Positions 41,196 through 51,157 of a stretch of 64,000 nucleotides of DNA are shown in pieces (within the stretch, counting starts at the first letter, position 1; each line of letters opens with the position of its first letter). Under the pieces are notes generated by a model that searched no databases, was not told the origin of the DNA, and saw nothing but the letters and a program-made list of their open reading frames with translations. Origin of the DNA: Ditylenchus dipsaci (taxonomy: Eukaryota; Nematoda; Chromadorea; Rhabditida; Anguinidae). The DNA lies in the NCBI GenBank assembly GCA_004194705.1, contig SADC01000842.1, forward strand, positions 1 through 64,000, given 5' to 3'. Made by a program: the position numbers and the translations under genes.

Positions 41196-42137
41196 CCTAC
41201 TTTTCGTCCGAAAAACAGTTTAAGAGTGGTTTTTTTCTAATTTTGGACCGGGACCCGTATTAAGAGTCTGATAGCGATTTTCGGTACTCCAGAGAATCAC
41301 ACCAATATCTTATTCACGATGCTCTAAACACGATGGACCGCATCGATTTTTCGATTTGCTTACTCAATTTTGAGATAATGACTTCCGAAGCTAACCACTC
41401 GGAAATTTGACATTCCACTGAACTTTAGGTTTTTAGGACACTTTCTGTCATGATTCTTCCAGATGTTATTCGTTATTCAAAAGCCTAGATGATGGGCTTT
41501 CAAATGAAGTATTACATGCACCTTGATGATTGCTAGAGTTGCATCAACAGTGGTGATTATGAAAAAATTGACTTTTCATAAACTAACTATTGACAAAAAA
41601 TCCATTTTCTAAATTTTTTGACAAACTGACCAAACTAAATTTTATGTTATCAGAAATCTTGACTTTTAATGATATATAATTTTTTTTGTGAATGGGGTAG
41701 GGTAAGATGCCGAGAATGACCTTTAAAATTTTCTAGTTGTCTTAACTATTTTCAGCTTTTGACGTAAAACTTTTTACAAAATACAAATTAAAATTCTGAC
41801 ATTAGATTCGTGATCAGCAGTAGAATACACGTGGAAATAATCATCAGCAGAAATTTCTTAAAAATAAAAATAACGTATTTTTCCAACTTAAAATTGTGTG
41901 GGGAATTAGGATTGTTAGAACCAAAATCAATATTTCATCCACGCAAACCCAAAACGTGCTGTGAGTACCTCCTGACCGGGTGGATATCTCCCTGGATGGC
42001 CTAAAAAATCAGTTTAAGTAAAAAATCCGTTTTTCCAAACTAAAAAATTTGTGGGGAATCGGGTTTGTTGAGACCAAAAGTACGATTCAACTTACCCAAC
42101 CCAAACCTGGTGTGGCTACCTCTATACTGTGACTTAG
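41196..42137. other. Non-coding part of the direct repeat
   Basis: AT-rich, nearly identical to 60621-61579. No gene or element recognised. Confidence 0.4.
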
Positions 42138-42440
42138 CCTTCAACTCCGTCTCTGACTACCTATGTTAACACTCGTGTTCACGTGCCCTCCTCCGCCTCC
42201 GACTGCGCCTCCGGCTCCGCCCCCGACTCTTGTGTGTTCACATACAGTAGTCGGAGGCGGCCTCCGACTACTCGATTTTTGCATATTAAACATGTTTGAT
42301 TTTTTTGAATAGCAAAAAAAATTTTTCGAATAGTTTGATGTTCCTAAGGTAAAATTGTAAAACCAAACGTCCCAAATCACCAAAAATCACGTCGAATCAC
42401 CTTAGACTATTTTAAACTACCCTTAAAATAATAACCCGTC
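42138..42440 (+). repeat. 300-bp repeat with GC-rich CTCCGCCTCC core, copy 1
   Basis: It contains CTCCTCCGCCTCCGACTGCG, an inverted GTAGTCGGAGG/CCTCCGACTACTC pair and a CCCAAATCACCAAAAATCACG tail. Further copies: 45662-45950 (same strand), 56155-56440 (inverted) and 61580-62845 (split by a transposon). It is non-coding and resembles a MITE. Confidence 0.75.
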
Positions 42441-42637
42441 AAAATTTGGCAATTTCTAGGCCTTAGTGTGGAAATAGCTTCATTGCGACTATTTCGAGTG
42501 AAAACAAAGTAATTATATTGAAAATCTACAGGAAAAAGGCAAGAATGATACAGAAAGATATTATAAAGACGACCAGCGACCACACAACAACCAAAAAATC
42601 AATTGATTGAGCACTTAAGCAAAAAACAAAATTGTCT

Positions 42638-42720
42638 CGCGAGTCCATCTGTCTCGCGAGACAAAAAGTGTCTCGCGAGACTCTCGAGTAATTTCTTCTC
42701 GTGTCTCGCGGGAGTCTGGG
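42638..42720. promoter_or_regulatory. Cluster of TCTCGCGAGA palindromes
   Basis: Two perfect TCTCGCGAGA sites and two one-mismatch versions (TCTCGCGAGT, TCTCGCGGGA) lie within 83 bases. In vertebrates and flies this palindrome is a promoter element (bound by BANP or Kaiso-type proteins). Similar clusters are at 51085-51130, 53283-53318 and 63055-63140. Confidence 0.5.
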
Positions 42721-42917
42721 GAGGGCTTTAAGAAACATTAAACCAAGGGATTCCTCGTGAAATTTATCAAAATCGATTTTTTTGTTGATTCTTTGGCAAA
42801 ATATTCTTTTTTGAAATCCTTCAAATCCCAATATGAATCCAGGTAGAGTTTGGTCAAGCAAAAAATAAGCTTAATTCAAAAAAATTTGTGTAGTTAGCTT
42901 TTTGCCTAGTCGATTTA

Positions 42918-43684
42918 CGTTTAAGCCTTGTATCTAATGACTGAAAGGAAATCCCATGTTTTTAACGCGGGAAGGGCTGCAAACTTTTTGTTCATAAATT
43001 TTTCTCTTGGTGTCATTTTGTAGGTAAGATTCAGAGCTATACGATGATATTTTTTTCAGAGGTTGGTGGCTGAAGAAAACATCATCGTGTAGCTCCTGAC
43101 ACTTAGCTGCAAATTGACACCAACAAAAAACAATTTATGAACAAAAAAATTTTACAGCCCTTCCAGCGTTAAAACATGGAATTTTCTTTCAGTCATTAGC
43201 AGTGTTTTCAAAAGTCAAGGTCAAGGTAAAACTTGACTTTAAAACTTCATGTTCGTTTTTCTCGATTTTTAGTAAGGAAAATGGGTCTGAATTTTTTTTC
43301 CTGTCCCTTAAAGTCAAGATTTTGCGCTGAACAAAACGTACTTTTCAGAATAACGATATAATCTTTGCACGATGAGATATAGCCTAAAGTCAAGGTAAAA
43401 TCACCTGGATTTTAGCGAAAGTCAAGGTCAAGGTAAAATCAAAGTGATTTTACCTTGACTTTAGGCTATATCTCATCGTGCAAAAATTATATCGTTATTC
43501 TGAAAAGTACGTTTTGTTCAGCGCAAAATCTTGACTTTAGGGGTTAGGAAAAAAAATTCAGACCCATTTTCCTTACTAAAAATCGAGAAAAACGTCCTTG
43601 AAGTTTTAAAGTCAAGTTTTACCTTGACCTTGAACTTGACCTTGACTTTTGAAAACACTGGTCATTAGATACAAGGCTTAAACG
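42918..43684. mobile_element. Foldback element with a hAT MITE inserted in one arm, copy 1
   Basis: GTTTAAGCCTTGTATCTAAT and its inverse are the ends. The arms (TGACTGAAAGGAAATCCCAT and so on) pair for about 130 bases around a centre near 43065. The MITE at 43200-43660 sits in the right arm, within GTCATTAG. Inverted copy 58402-59168, direct copy from 63347. Confidence 0.75.
43200..43660. mobile_element. hAT-like palindromic MITE with 8-bp duplication, copy 1
   Basis: The ends CAGTGTTTTCAAAAGTCAAG and inverse CTTTTGAAAACACTG are flanked by GTCATTAG on both sides (43192-43199, 43661-43668). Eight-base duplications and a CAGTG start fit hAT elements. The body is a long hairpin made of AAGTCAAGGTAAAA repeats and a TATATCTCATCGTGCAAA arm. 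Confidence 0.85.
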
Positions 43685-44093
43685 AGGCCCTTACTCCAGA
43701 ATTGTGTGGTTGTGGGGTTTTCGGTGAAGCGACACATGTGCAACTTTTTTAAACGCAAAAAGAGCGTAAATGTGTGCACTCTTTTTCATATGTAGAAAGA
43801 AGGGTGCTAAGTTGCGCGCTCTTTTTTCATTCTTCAATTGCCTTCGCCCCTCCTGTTTTTTCGCAATCTTTTTCAAAGCTTGCATAAGCTATTTTTATAA
43901 ACTGATATGTAGCGAGCTACGTTGCTTTGTAACTATTCCAAGGAGGTTTATAGATATAACACGCCTGAAAACAAAACTTTTTACTATCGAGGCCAATTGG
44001 AGGGTTAATGGCATGTTTTGCCCGGGGCATTTTGGCTGTGCCATTTTGTCCCGGCCATTTTGGCTGTGCCACTTTGCCTGGGGCATTTAAAGG

Positions 44094-44278
44094 GCCATTG
44101 CCGTCCCCGACAACGAGAATTTCAAATGTTTGAATTCGCGCGGGACAGTTCTCTTTCGTCTTTAATTTTACTCTTTTGACTTGCTTCGAATGACTCAAAA
44201 GAGTACAATGAAAGACGAAAGAGAACTGTCCTGCGCGAATTAAAACATTTAAAATTCTCGTTGTCGGGGACGGCATTT
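44094..44278. repeat. 185-bp palindrome with TTCTCTTTCGTCTTT core, copy 1
   Basis: GCCGTCCCCGACAACGAGAA and its inverse form the ends of a near-perfect hairpin. The core TTCTCTTTCGTCT / AGACGAAAGAGAA matches the hairpin at 25738-25832. The inverted copy is at about 57812-57995. Confidence 0.75.
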
Positions 44279-44323
44279 TTAATCTTTTCTACCTATTTAT
44301 GATTGAATTATGTTAAAGCTGAA

Positions 44324-44965
44324 ATGTCATCAAGCAATCTGGGCGAGTTTCATCCCTATGATCCGAAAGATTACGAAGATTCGGATAGCTGCAAGTCAGG
44401 AGATTTGATAATGTCAATTCAGATCCTCCCTACCGACCTTCGAAGGTAGCGTCTCTTCACTTTATCTTTTCTACAATAAATTTTTCAGAAAGATGCTTTG
44501 AGTGGTGAAAAGAAGAAAGACAACGACATCCTATCAGTGAACAAAAGAAGGAAGAAGGCGCAAAGCAATGTCGACCAGCAAGGAGAAGGTGCTAGCAGCA
44601 GCAAAGTGGTTGAGAACAAAGAAAAGCCAAAAGTCAGCGCAATGACGCTTGTCGACACAGCATCTCCCTCTACTCCTGATCCATTTATGAAATTGGTCGA
44701 ATCTATTTGCAAGCACCCAATGAAAAGAGAACATGTGGATGAACCGGAGCAGGTATGATATTTATTATTCTTATGCTATAACAAATTTTACATTCAGGGA
44801 GGACCGGCGAAGCTAAATCGTGTGATGACCATCAAAGAAGAGGAGCCAGATGAACATCAGCCGATGGTCGAAGTTCCCAAATCTCTCGAGATTTCTAAGG
44901 TGCGTTACGGATTTTTTTCCCTGGCTTTCATAAGATCTGTTAACCCACGCGTCTACGATGCATAA
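44324..44965 (+). pseudogene. Small charged protein gene, copy 1 (one-base deletion)
   Basis: ATG at 44324, with exons joined at GT-AG borders 44447/44490, 44752/44799 and possibly read-through to TAA at 44963. The product is hydrophilic: HPYDPKDYEDSDS, then a basic KRRKKAQ stretch (nuclear-localisation-like) and an acidic EEEPDEHQP part. In exon 1 GATTTGATAATG lacks a G present in the inverted copy (GATTTGGATAATG), which shifts the frame. No family is recognised. It sits beside the F-box gene in both arms. Confidence 0.45.
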
Positions 44966-45100
44966 CTGTCCCCTTTCAATCAGCAGTCTTATCTTATCCA
45001 CAAATGTCACTAAGGCTATAAATTTCAGCTGTGAATATTATTGGTTTTTCGGCCACCGCACTTTCATTACTCTAACAGTTGAATCAATTAATATTTTCTT

Positions 45101-45505
45101 ATGAATTTACCACTGGAAGTTTTGAATGAAGCCATTTGTTTTTTAAATATGCTCGACTGCTGGAAGATGTACAAAGAGTTAAAACATCCTGTTAGACATT
45201 TAGCTGCTGTACGAATCACAGAGCTATGGGTATACCTTTGGTTAAATAAAAAGTTTGATCGTGCTGAATTTCAGGAAGCTGGCAGTTTGAAGGAAGCCAA
45301 GGAACTCATTCTTCGTCTTAACCGAAGTCTCGGTGAAGTGGAGGATGACAAGCGCCGTGTGGAGGATGACAAGCGCCGTTTGGAGGATGACAAGCGCCGT
45401 TTGGAGGATGACAAGCGCCGTTTGGAGGACGATCTCAAGTTCTACCGCGACATTTTCCTTAATAAATACGGGGCCCTTCCGGAGCGTCCATATATTCAAG
45501 AGTGA
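45101..45505 (+). CDS. F-box-like protein with 7-residue coiled-coil repeats, copy 1
   Basis: The 134-residue frame starts MNLPLEVLNEAICFLNMLDC, which fits an F-box helix set (LPxEVL...FL...D). It continues through a helical region to four to five copies of a seven-residue unit V/LEDDKRR encoded by a 21-bp tandem repeat (45336-45435), which should form a charged coiled coil, and ends YRDIFLNKYG...PYIQE. F-box proteins usually link substrates to SCF ubiquitin ligases; the coil could be the partner-binding part. This copy is open; the inverted copy has a one-base loss. Confidence 0.5.
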   Translation: MNLPLEVLNEAICFLNMLDCWKMYKELKHPVRHLAAVRITELWVYLWLNKKFDRAEFQEAGSLKEAKELILRLNRSLGEVEDDKRRVEDDKRRLEDDKRRLEDDKRRLEDDLKFYRDIFLNKYGALPERPYIQE

Positions 45506-45661
45506 GTTTCGTCTTTATGTGAATATTGTTGACCATGTCCTTTTTGCATAAAGATACTTGTATGATATGTTGTGTGTTGTCATTGCTTTAATTTTAGAGC
45601 TATCTTTAGAAATTTTGGGTAAAGCGTAGGGCTAGAGCTATTTTTTTGTATTTCTCGACTG

Positions 45662-45950
45662 TTAGACTACCTATGCTAACACTCGTGTTCATGTGCTCTC
45701 CTCCGCCTCCGACTGCGCCTCCGGCTCCGCCCCGACTCTTGTGTGTTCACATACAGTAGTCGAAGGCAGCCCTCCGACTACTCGATTTTTGCATATTAAA
45801 CATGTTTGATTTTTTTGAATAGCAAAAAATTTTTTCGAATAGTTTGATGTTCCTAAGGTAAAATATTAAAACCAAACGTCCCAAATCACCAAAAATCACG
45901 TCGAATCCACCTTAGACTATTTTAAACTACCCTTAAAATAATAACTCAAA
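45662..45950 (+). repeat. 300-bp CTCCGCCTCC repeat, copy 2
   Basis: Same family as 42138-42440, same orientation, with about 5 percent differences. It is copied inverted at 56155-56440. Confidence 0.75.
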
Positions 45951-45967
45951 AATTTATATATGGAGTT

Positions 45968-46122
45968 CTGAGCGATTCTAAGGGGAGATTTAGAGGTTTC
46001 TGGTTCGAATCCACCTGGGCGGACACTTTATTTTTATCATAATTTTGAGTGTTCGAGTGGTGTAGAGGTCCATATACTCATCACCAAGGTTGCTGCTTCG
46101 AACCTCTCTGGGTGCAATGGGT
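45968..46122 (+). other. Two adjacent tRNA-like sequences
   Basis: GGTTCGAATCC (about 46003) and GAGTGGTGTAGAGGTC with GCTTCGAACC (about 46050-46110) look like B- and A-box remnants in tandem. Neither folds into a full cloverleaf by eye. Inverted copy at about 55985-56140. Confidence 0.35.
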
Positions 46123-46126
46123 GATA

Positions 46127-46436
46127 ATTAAGTTTGTTCGCTAATGTGAAATGTCCGCTAACTGCTAAAAAATGTCCGCTAATTGCTGAAAAATCGAATA
46201 GATAGACGGAATCAGTGCTATAAGCATGACAATTTTAGGCGTAAAAATCATACACAGCTTTCAAAATTACACTCTGAATTGATAAAAAGAAAGAATAGGA
46301 AATAAAAAAATTTGGGGACACATTTCAGAATAATTGCGGACATTTTTCAGCAAATTGGAGGCACTTCACATTTGCGGACATTTTTCAGTGAATTAGCGGA
46401 CATTTTTCAGCAATTAGCGGACACTTCACATTAGCG
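46127..46436 (+). mobile_element. Array-ended MULE-like element, truncated copy
   Basis: It starts GTGATAATTAAGTTTGTTCG and has repeated AAATGTCCGCTAATTGCTG units at both ends. The right end is lost at the inverted-repeat break (46436). The complete copy, with 9-bp duplications, is at 55658-55977. Confidence 0.7.
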
Positions 46437-48544
46437 CTATGTTTTAGGGTCAAAAATGTGTAGAAAAGGTGAAAAAAGACCGGGAAAAACTTTTGACCCA
46501 ACTTATGAAAAAATATTTTTTTGACCAAAATTTGACTTTTTACCTTGGGGGACCAAGGTAATTTAACCTAAAAAGGTACCTGGATACCCCAAAAAGGTGG
46601 GATTTGAACATAGTTTTGTTAACTGGGGTCTACCGCATAGAAAAACTCTGTTATGCATACACTTTTTATGTATCTAAAGTCCTTTTCAAGTGACTTGTGA
46701 GGTGTCGGGAAAATTGCGACGGGAAAATTCAGCCGGAAAAATTGAGCCGGAAAAATTGAGCCGGAAAATTGACACGTGGAAAATTGAGCCGATTTTAAAA
46801 AAACAAGCTATTTCAAATTTTTCGGTCCTGAACGGAAACATTGCGTTCTAGATATTCTGAAATTTTTATTTATCACCGTATTTCATCTTATTTAGCCCTC
46901 GGGGGCTAAATTTTTCGGATGCCCAAAAATCTTGAAATCGTAAATCAAAAATGGCCCTAATTCTGAAGTTTTATTAAAAAGAGGGAGGGGGCTAAATTAG
47001 AGGTGTGGGGCTGAACTAGAGGAAATACAGTAGTTATTTCTCGTCGTGTTTTGTGTTATTTCTTTGCGTTTGTTTTTTTTTGAGCTCGCAATTTTCTCCA
47101 GAACTTGTTTATCTGCATATATAATATAATAATAAAAATAATATATATACATAAGCGACCAGGTAGTGATACCCTGATGGTATTACCCAGCTGGTGTCAC
47201 TCAGGTGCTAGTACCTAAAGAGTGGTACCGAGGTAGTGGTACCGAAGTGGTAATACCAGATTGGGGTATCTAGGTATTACCCAGGTTGAGGAACTCAGGT
47301 AGTTTGGTGGTACGCGGGTAGTAATATTTTCGTATTGTAAAGAACTTTTAAAATTTAAAATGTTTTTCTATGATCCAACTTCATTTCTACTAGATAATCA
47401 CGGCTCCGAACTCAAAATTTTGAAATACAGGAAATTTCTGTAAAATAAGGACATTTGGTCAAAAAGTGACAATTTATTCAGTGCTTACTGGGTTCTGAGT
47501 ACAAAAATAAAGATTTTGATGTGAAATACGGACATGCTGAAGATGGTTTGATGATGGTAAAATATCTTTTGTGTGGTATTTTTTGAGTATTGGGAAATGA
47601 TTGATTTTAGCTAAACTCGATTTTAATAAAACTCAAAAAATACCTTACAAAACGCATTTTACCACTATCAGACCGTTGTCAACCCCCATACAAAGAGTAT
47701 TTTTCTCTAAGCATACTATTTTTACATCCCTTGATTTTTTCACACCAATCCCTTGCAATAGGGATTGTGTTAGTCTCCGGCCGCAAAGAGGCCAAATACA
47801 CTCGGTTTCGTAGGCTCAAAAGCTGTGAAATGAGTGAAAAGTGAACAAAGTCAGCCTTGAGAAAAATACTCTTTGGGGGGGGGAGGTTGGTTGTTACTCG
47901 AGGGGTCCTGTCCCTTTTTTGTCTCTTTTAATTCACAAATTTTGTGTCAAAATTATCCTAACACTCTTTTCTATCTAATAAGATAATCAGCGCAGGCTTT
48001 TACACCTGCTGAAGTTTTTATCTAGGCTAACATAGGCTAAATTGCCGAAAGTTTATGGTTTTTGTGAGTTTTTTCTTGACTACCTTGGTCGATATTTTTC
48101 TGACTTTTTTGGGCAATTTACACGTTCAATATACCAAAATGTAGTCAAGCTTTTAGGCTTTGATTTGAGCTCTCAAGCAGAGAAAATAATTATATTTCTT
48201 CGGATCTAAAATTTAAGAAACATTGTAGGATGTCCAAATCCATGCCATTCTACCCAGGGCTTTCCTGGAACTTTCCTCGAACAATCATTTGGATGGTTAT
48301 TTGAACGAAATCGCAAATTAGGGCATTTGGTGACAGTAAAGCAGTGCTGGAAATGATTCCAATCCATCCCTATAAACTTTTTTACTTTAGTAGTTAGTGA
48401 ACTTACTAAAAAATATAGAGTAAAAGAATAGGTTATGCACCCACTGGGAATCGAACCTGAGAGATCATCTATTCGCTATTGGATGTGTACCCATTTAAAG
48501 AATTAATTCACATTTACACTTGTCGCCGCTTATTTGCCAAAGAA
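46437..48544. other. Unique spacer with decayed repeats
   Basis: Contents: a decayed GCCTACCGC copy (46605-46695), four copies of GGAAAATTGAGCC (46726-46795), a short CCGTATTTC-family element (46874-47034) and a GTGGTACCGAGGTA-like degenerate array (47158-47325). There is also a segment (47530-47670) related to the centre of 10842-11432, and a B-box-like inverse GGAATCGAACC (about 48448). No gene. Confidence 0.45.
46874..47034. mobile_element. Short CCGTATTTC-family MITE with TTTAGCCCC unit
   Basis: CCGTATTTCATCTTATTTAG at the left and CTAGAGGAAATACAG at the right are imperfect inverses. The inner unit GGGGGCTAAA occurs near both ends. It is a decayed member of the 35150/50336/61764 group. 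Confidence 0.5.
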
Positions 48545-49212
48545 ATCAAGATTATACGCGAAACAGGCTATTGGCGAAAATATGCCCTTGCCGAAAAGAT
48601 GCCATTGGCGAAAAGATGGGGACACGCCCTTTATCCTAAAAGCCCTTTTCCCCGAATGACCCTTTTCCCGAAAAGACCTTTTCCCGTTAAAATGTTAAAA
48701 TAAGTTAAAATAATGTCAAAATGATAAAAAGCGTTTGAATTTGCACCAAAAAATGCTTCCATTATTTGCTGTTGCTATTCAATGGTTGAATTCAGTCTTG
48801 TCATCGCGTCTGAGCAACGAATTTTGCTCTTACGTAATTTATTTGCAATGTTCAGTTGCAATTCAGTTGTTTGTCGTAGAACTTCTAAAATTGTGTGTAT
48901 TGTATATTCAAGTATGTTTCTAGATGGACGAAATGCTCGTATGCTCAATGGTTCAGTTGATTGGGAAGCTGTTCGTCTTGCTATTCTTTCGTTCAGAATG
49001 CAGATGCTGGAGCTCAGCCGGAAGCGAACATGGAAGATCAGCAGGAAGCAGTCATCGAAGATCAACCGGAAGAAGTCGTTATAGTATGTTGAAAGTCAAA
49101 ATTCAATTTCTATTTACTGTTTTAGGGCACTGTCGTTTCGAATCGCGGAAAAGAAGTTATGACGTATGATTAGCATCAATTCTGGAAGAATAAAAGCTAC
49201 AAGGAAAAAACC

Positions 49213-49367
49213 TAGGGTTGGTTGAATGGTAATTACCCGGTAATTACCGGGTAATTACCCGGGTAATCACCCGGAAAAATACTTTTCGGCCTTATTTCTC
49301 GGTAATTACCCGGGTAATTACCCGGGTAATTACCGGAAAGTATTTCTCCGGAGAATTACCCACCCTA
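49213..49367. mobile_element. 155-bp hAT-like MITE with AATTACCCGG arrays
   Basis: It is flanked by AAAAAACC on both sides (49205-49212, 49368-49375). It starts TAGGGTTGG and ends CCACCCTA, with repeated GGGTAATTACCCG units inside both ends. Removing it with one target copy rejoins the FLYWCH reading frame exactly (SYKEKT to TYWEC). Confidence 0.85.
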
Positions 49368-50335
49368 AAAAAACCTACTGGGAATGCGCGAATGTCGATG
49401 ATAAGAAATACAGGGCACGTCTACATACCGCTCGGGGAACAACAGAAGTGCTGAAGGTCATCAATCAACACAATCATGGCAAATCTGCAGTCGCAATACC
49501 GATCAGAAACTTCAAGCAGGACGTCAAAGAAAAGGCAAAGGGAATGGAGGTGAATTATTTTATATGTTTTTATTATGTCCTTCTTTTTTAGAAACCAGCT
49601 CAAATCTTCAACAGCGCTATAACCGGTCTTCCGCAAGCATTGCAAGCACAGCTGGAAAGAGCGCAAGCCGTAAAGTTGTTCAGAAGATTCGACGGAAGAA
49701 AAATGGAGCAATGGCTACTGGAAATGAAGACTTTGTCGTGCCGGATCAATACAAGTACTACCAATGTGCAAATCCGGACTTTGCTCTTCAATGCCGTATG
49801 TTTTATTTTTACCTTTGACTAATTTTCTGGTTTTTAGGAATGATAACAGCCATGGCGTTCGTTAAAGAAGAAGATCTGTTGCAGTGTTCGATGAATTATG
49901 GGAGCTGCTTGATGATCGTTTGGAACTTGTGATGTTGTGGATGCAGCGAAATTACATCGGTAATTCATTGTTAGACAATGCCTAATATTTATGTTTAGGA
50001 AGAAATGAAATGCGTGGCCGCAGAGAAGTCTTCGTTTCACCAACTTTTGCTCATTCGATCTGGAATGTTTATGAACGAACGCTTGCTGGAAATCACCGAA
50101 CGAACAACTATGCAGAAGCCGCAAATCACCGGATTCAATGTGAGCTCGACGTGTGTCATCCGGGTCTCGGAAACTTCATTAATTGTCTGAAAACAGTGCA
50201 GCAAGGACGCGACGAAGTCTATCTCCAGTGGCAGCAGGGAAAGAAAGCAAAGGGAAAACGCCAGAAGTACCTTCGAGCTGATGAGAACATCTTGCGTGTC
50301 GTTGAAGACTTTGAAGAAAGAAGCACGTGGGATTA

Positions 50336-50595
50336 CCGTATTTTCTCTATTTATTACCCCTCTCTAATAATTACCCCCTCTCTATTAATTACCCCCATAG
50401 GCACCCTGTATCTCAGCTCAAAAAAATTATTTTTCAAATATGTTTTGTGCGTTTTCTTAATCACCACGATATTAGTTGATTCCACTTTTCAGATTTTGGT
50501 TGAGCACCCAAAAATTTCAAAATCAAAATAATTTTTTTCCGATTTTTGGGGGTTGAAAAATAATTACCCCGGGGTAATTAATAGAGAAAATACGG
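50336..50595. mobile_element. 260-bp CCGTATTTT-family MITE with ATTACCCC unit
   Basis: CCGTATTTTCTCTATTTATT and the inverse TTAATAGAGAAAATACGG, flanked by TA. Two further CTCTCTAATAATTACCCC-type units follow at the left end. Removing it with one TA rejoins the transposase frame (STWDY to YLAGIAHSYQMDD and stop). Confidence 0.85.
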
Positions 50596-51079
50596 TATCT
50601 GGCCGGAATAGCCCACAGTTACCAAATGGATGACTAAAATGTTATGTAATGTTTTGTCTCACTTTATGTTACGTTATGTTTTGTTCTGAATAAACTTTTG
50701 TTATGGAAATGTTGTCTTATATGTGTTGTCTTTGTTTGATAGATCTTTTTGTGCTTAAATAAACTTTTAAATGAGGTTAGCATGTATTTTAACAGTAAAA
50801 TAATTTTTCGGGGAAAAGGGCTTTTCGGGGAAAAGGTCTTTTCGGGAAAGGGCTTTTCGGGGAAATGGTCTTTTCGGGGAAAAGGGATTTTCGGGAAAAG
50901 GGTGTACCCAAAAGATGGATTGGCGAAGTGATCTCATTGGCGAAAAGATGTCATTGGCGAAAAGCTGCCGTTGGCGAAAAGATGCCATTGGCGAAATGAT
51001 TTTATTGGCGAAAATTTCATTGGCGAAAGGATTACGCCCCGCGAGACACCGGACATGTCTCATGAGACATGATGTTATG

Positions 51080-51152
51080 TGACTCTGTCTCGCGAGACTC
51101 TCGAGTAATTTTGTCTCGTGTCTCGCGGGAGTCTGGGGAGGGCTTATAAATA
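51080..51152 (+). promoter_or_regulatory. TCTCGCGAGA sites with a TATA-like box
   Basis: One perfect TCTCGCGAGA (about 51090) and TCTCGCGGGA (51121) are followed at 51145 by TATAAATA. The sequence from the sites to GGGGAGGGCTT matches 42690-42730, where TATAAATA is replaced by TTAAGAAA. This looks like a core promoter pointing right, but a foldback element starts directly downstream. Confidence 0.4.
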
Positions 51153-51157
51153 GATCG

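Larger units (their letters stand above)
39768..43581 (+). repeat. Large direct repeat, copy 1
   Basis: This block recurs in the same orientation from 59199 to the window end. It differs mainly by one-base changes in homopolymer runs and by the transposon at 61764-62751 in copy 2. The offset is 19,431 bases at the left end. The first shared bases are ACATAAGCTGGCCTATTC. The copy probably continues beyond the window. Confidence 0.9.
42908..46436 (+). repeat. Large inverted repeat, left arm
   Basis: This 3.5-kb block recurs inverted at 55701-59177, differing by scattered substitutions and one-base indels. The right break (46436) falls inside an array-ended element that is complete in the other arm (55658-55977). 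The left break is at AGTCGATTTACG. The arm holds a foldback, a hAT MITE, two small genes and tRNA-like sequences. Confidence 0.9.
48935..50637 (+). pseudogene. MULE transposase gene with FLYWCH finger, broken
   Basis: Coding parts in order: an N-terminal acidic region (MEDQQEAVIEDQPEE, near 49030-49080), an exon from about 49126 with a FLYWCH finger (Trp and Cys in KTYWECANVDD, closing His in INQHNHGKS), a linker with DFVVPDQYKYYQCANP, and a C-terminal transposase region (DELWELLDDRLELV, SIWNVYERTLAGNHRTNNYA, IQCELDVCHPGLGNFI). It ends at TAA 50635. Defects: an in-frame TAG just before QFWKNK, a hAT-type MITE (49213-49367) in the finger, a frameshift near 49680, another near 49890, and a second MITE (50336-50595) near the end. 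The DDE core, normally a few hundred residues before the C-terminal region, is absent. Confidence 0.75.
48620..50909 (+). mobile_element. MULE with CCCTTTTCCCCGAA array termini
   Basis: It is flanked by a perfect 9-bp direct repeat AAAAGATGG (48611-48619, 50910-50918). The ends GGACACGCCC and GGGTGTACCC are imperfect inverses. Next come the inverted arrays: AAAGCCCTTTTCCCCGAA (left, 48640-48690) and TTCGGGGAAAAGGGCTTTT (right, 50805-50900). The interior carries a FLYWCH/transposase gene, broken by two MITEs and lacking its catalytic core. Confidence 0.8.
48545..51031 (+). repeat. ATTGGCGAAAAGATG array, split by a MULE
   Basis: The parts 48545-48619 and 50910-51031 together form about ten copies of ATTGGCGAAAAGATG, starting ATCAAGATTATACGCGAAA and ending GATTACGCCCC. 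An unsplit relative lies at 53163-53282. The MULE at 48620-50909 is inserted into it. Confidence 0.75.

Noticed and set aside
42526..42861. Minus-strand ORF present in both direct copies
   Set aside because: It spans the TCTCGCGAGA cluster and homopolymer-rich repeat sequence, and its C-terminal half differs between copies through a frame change.
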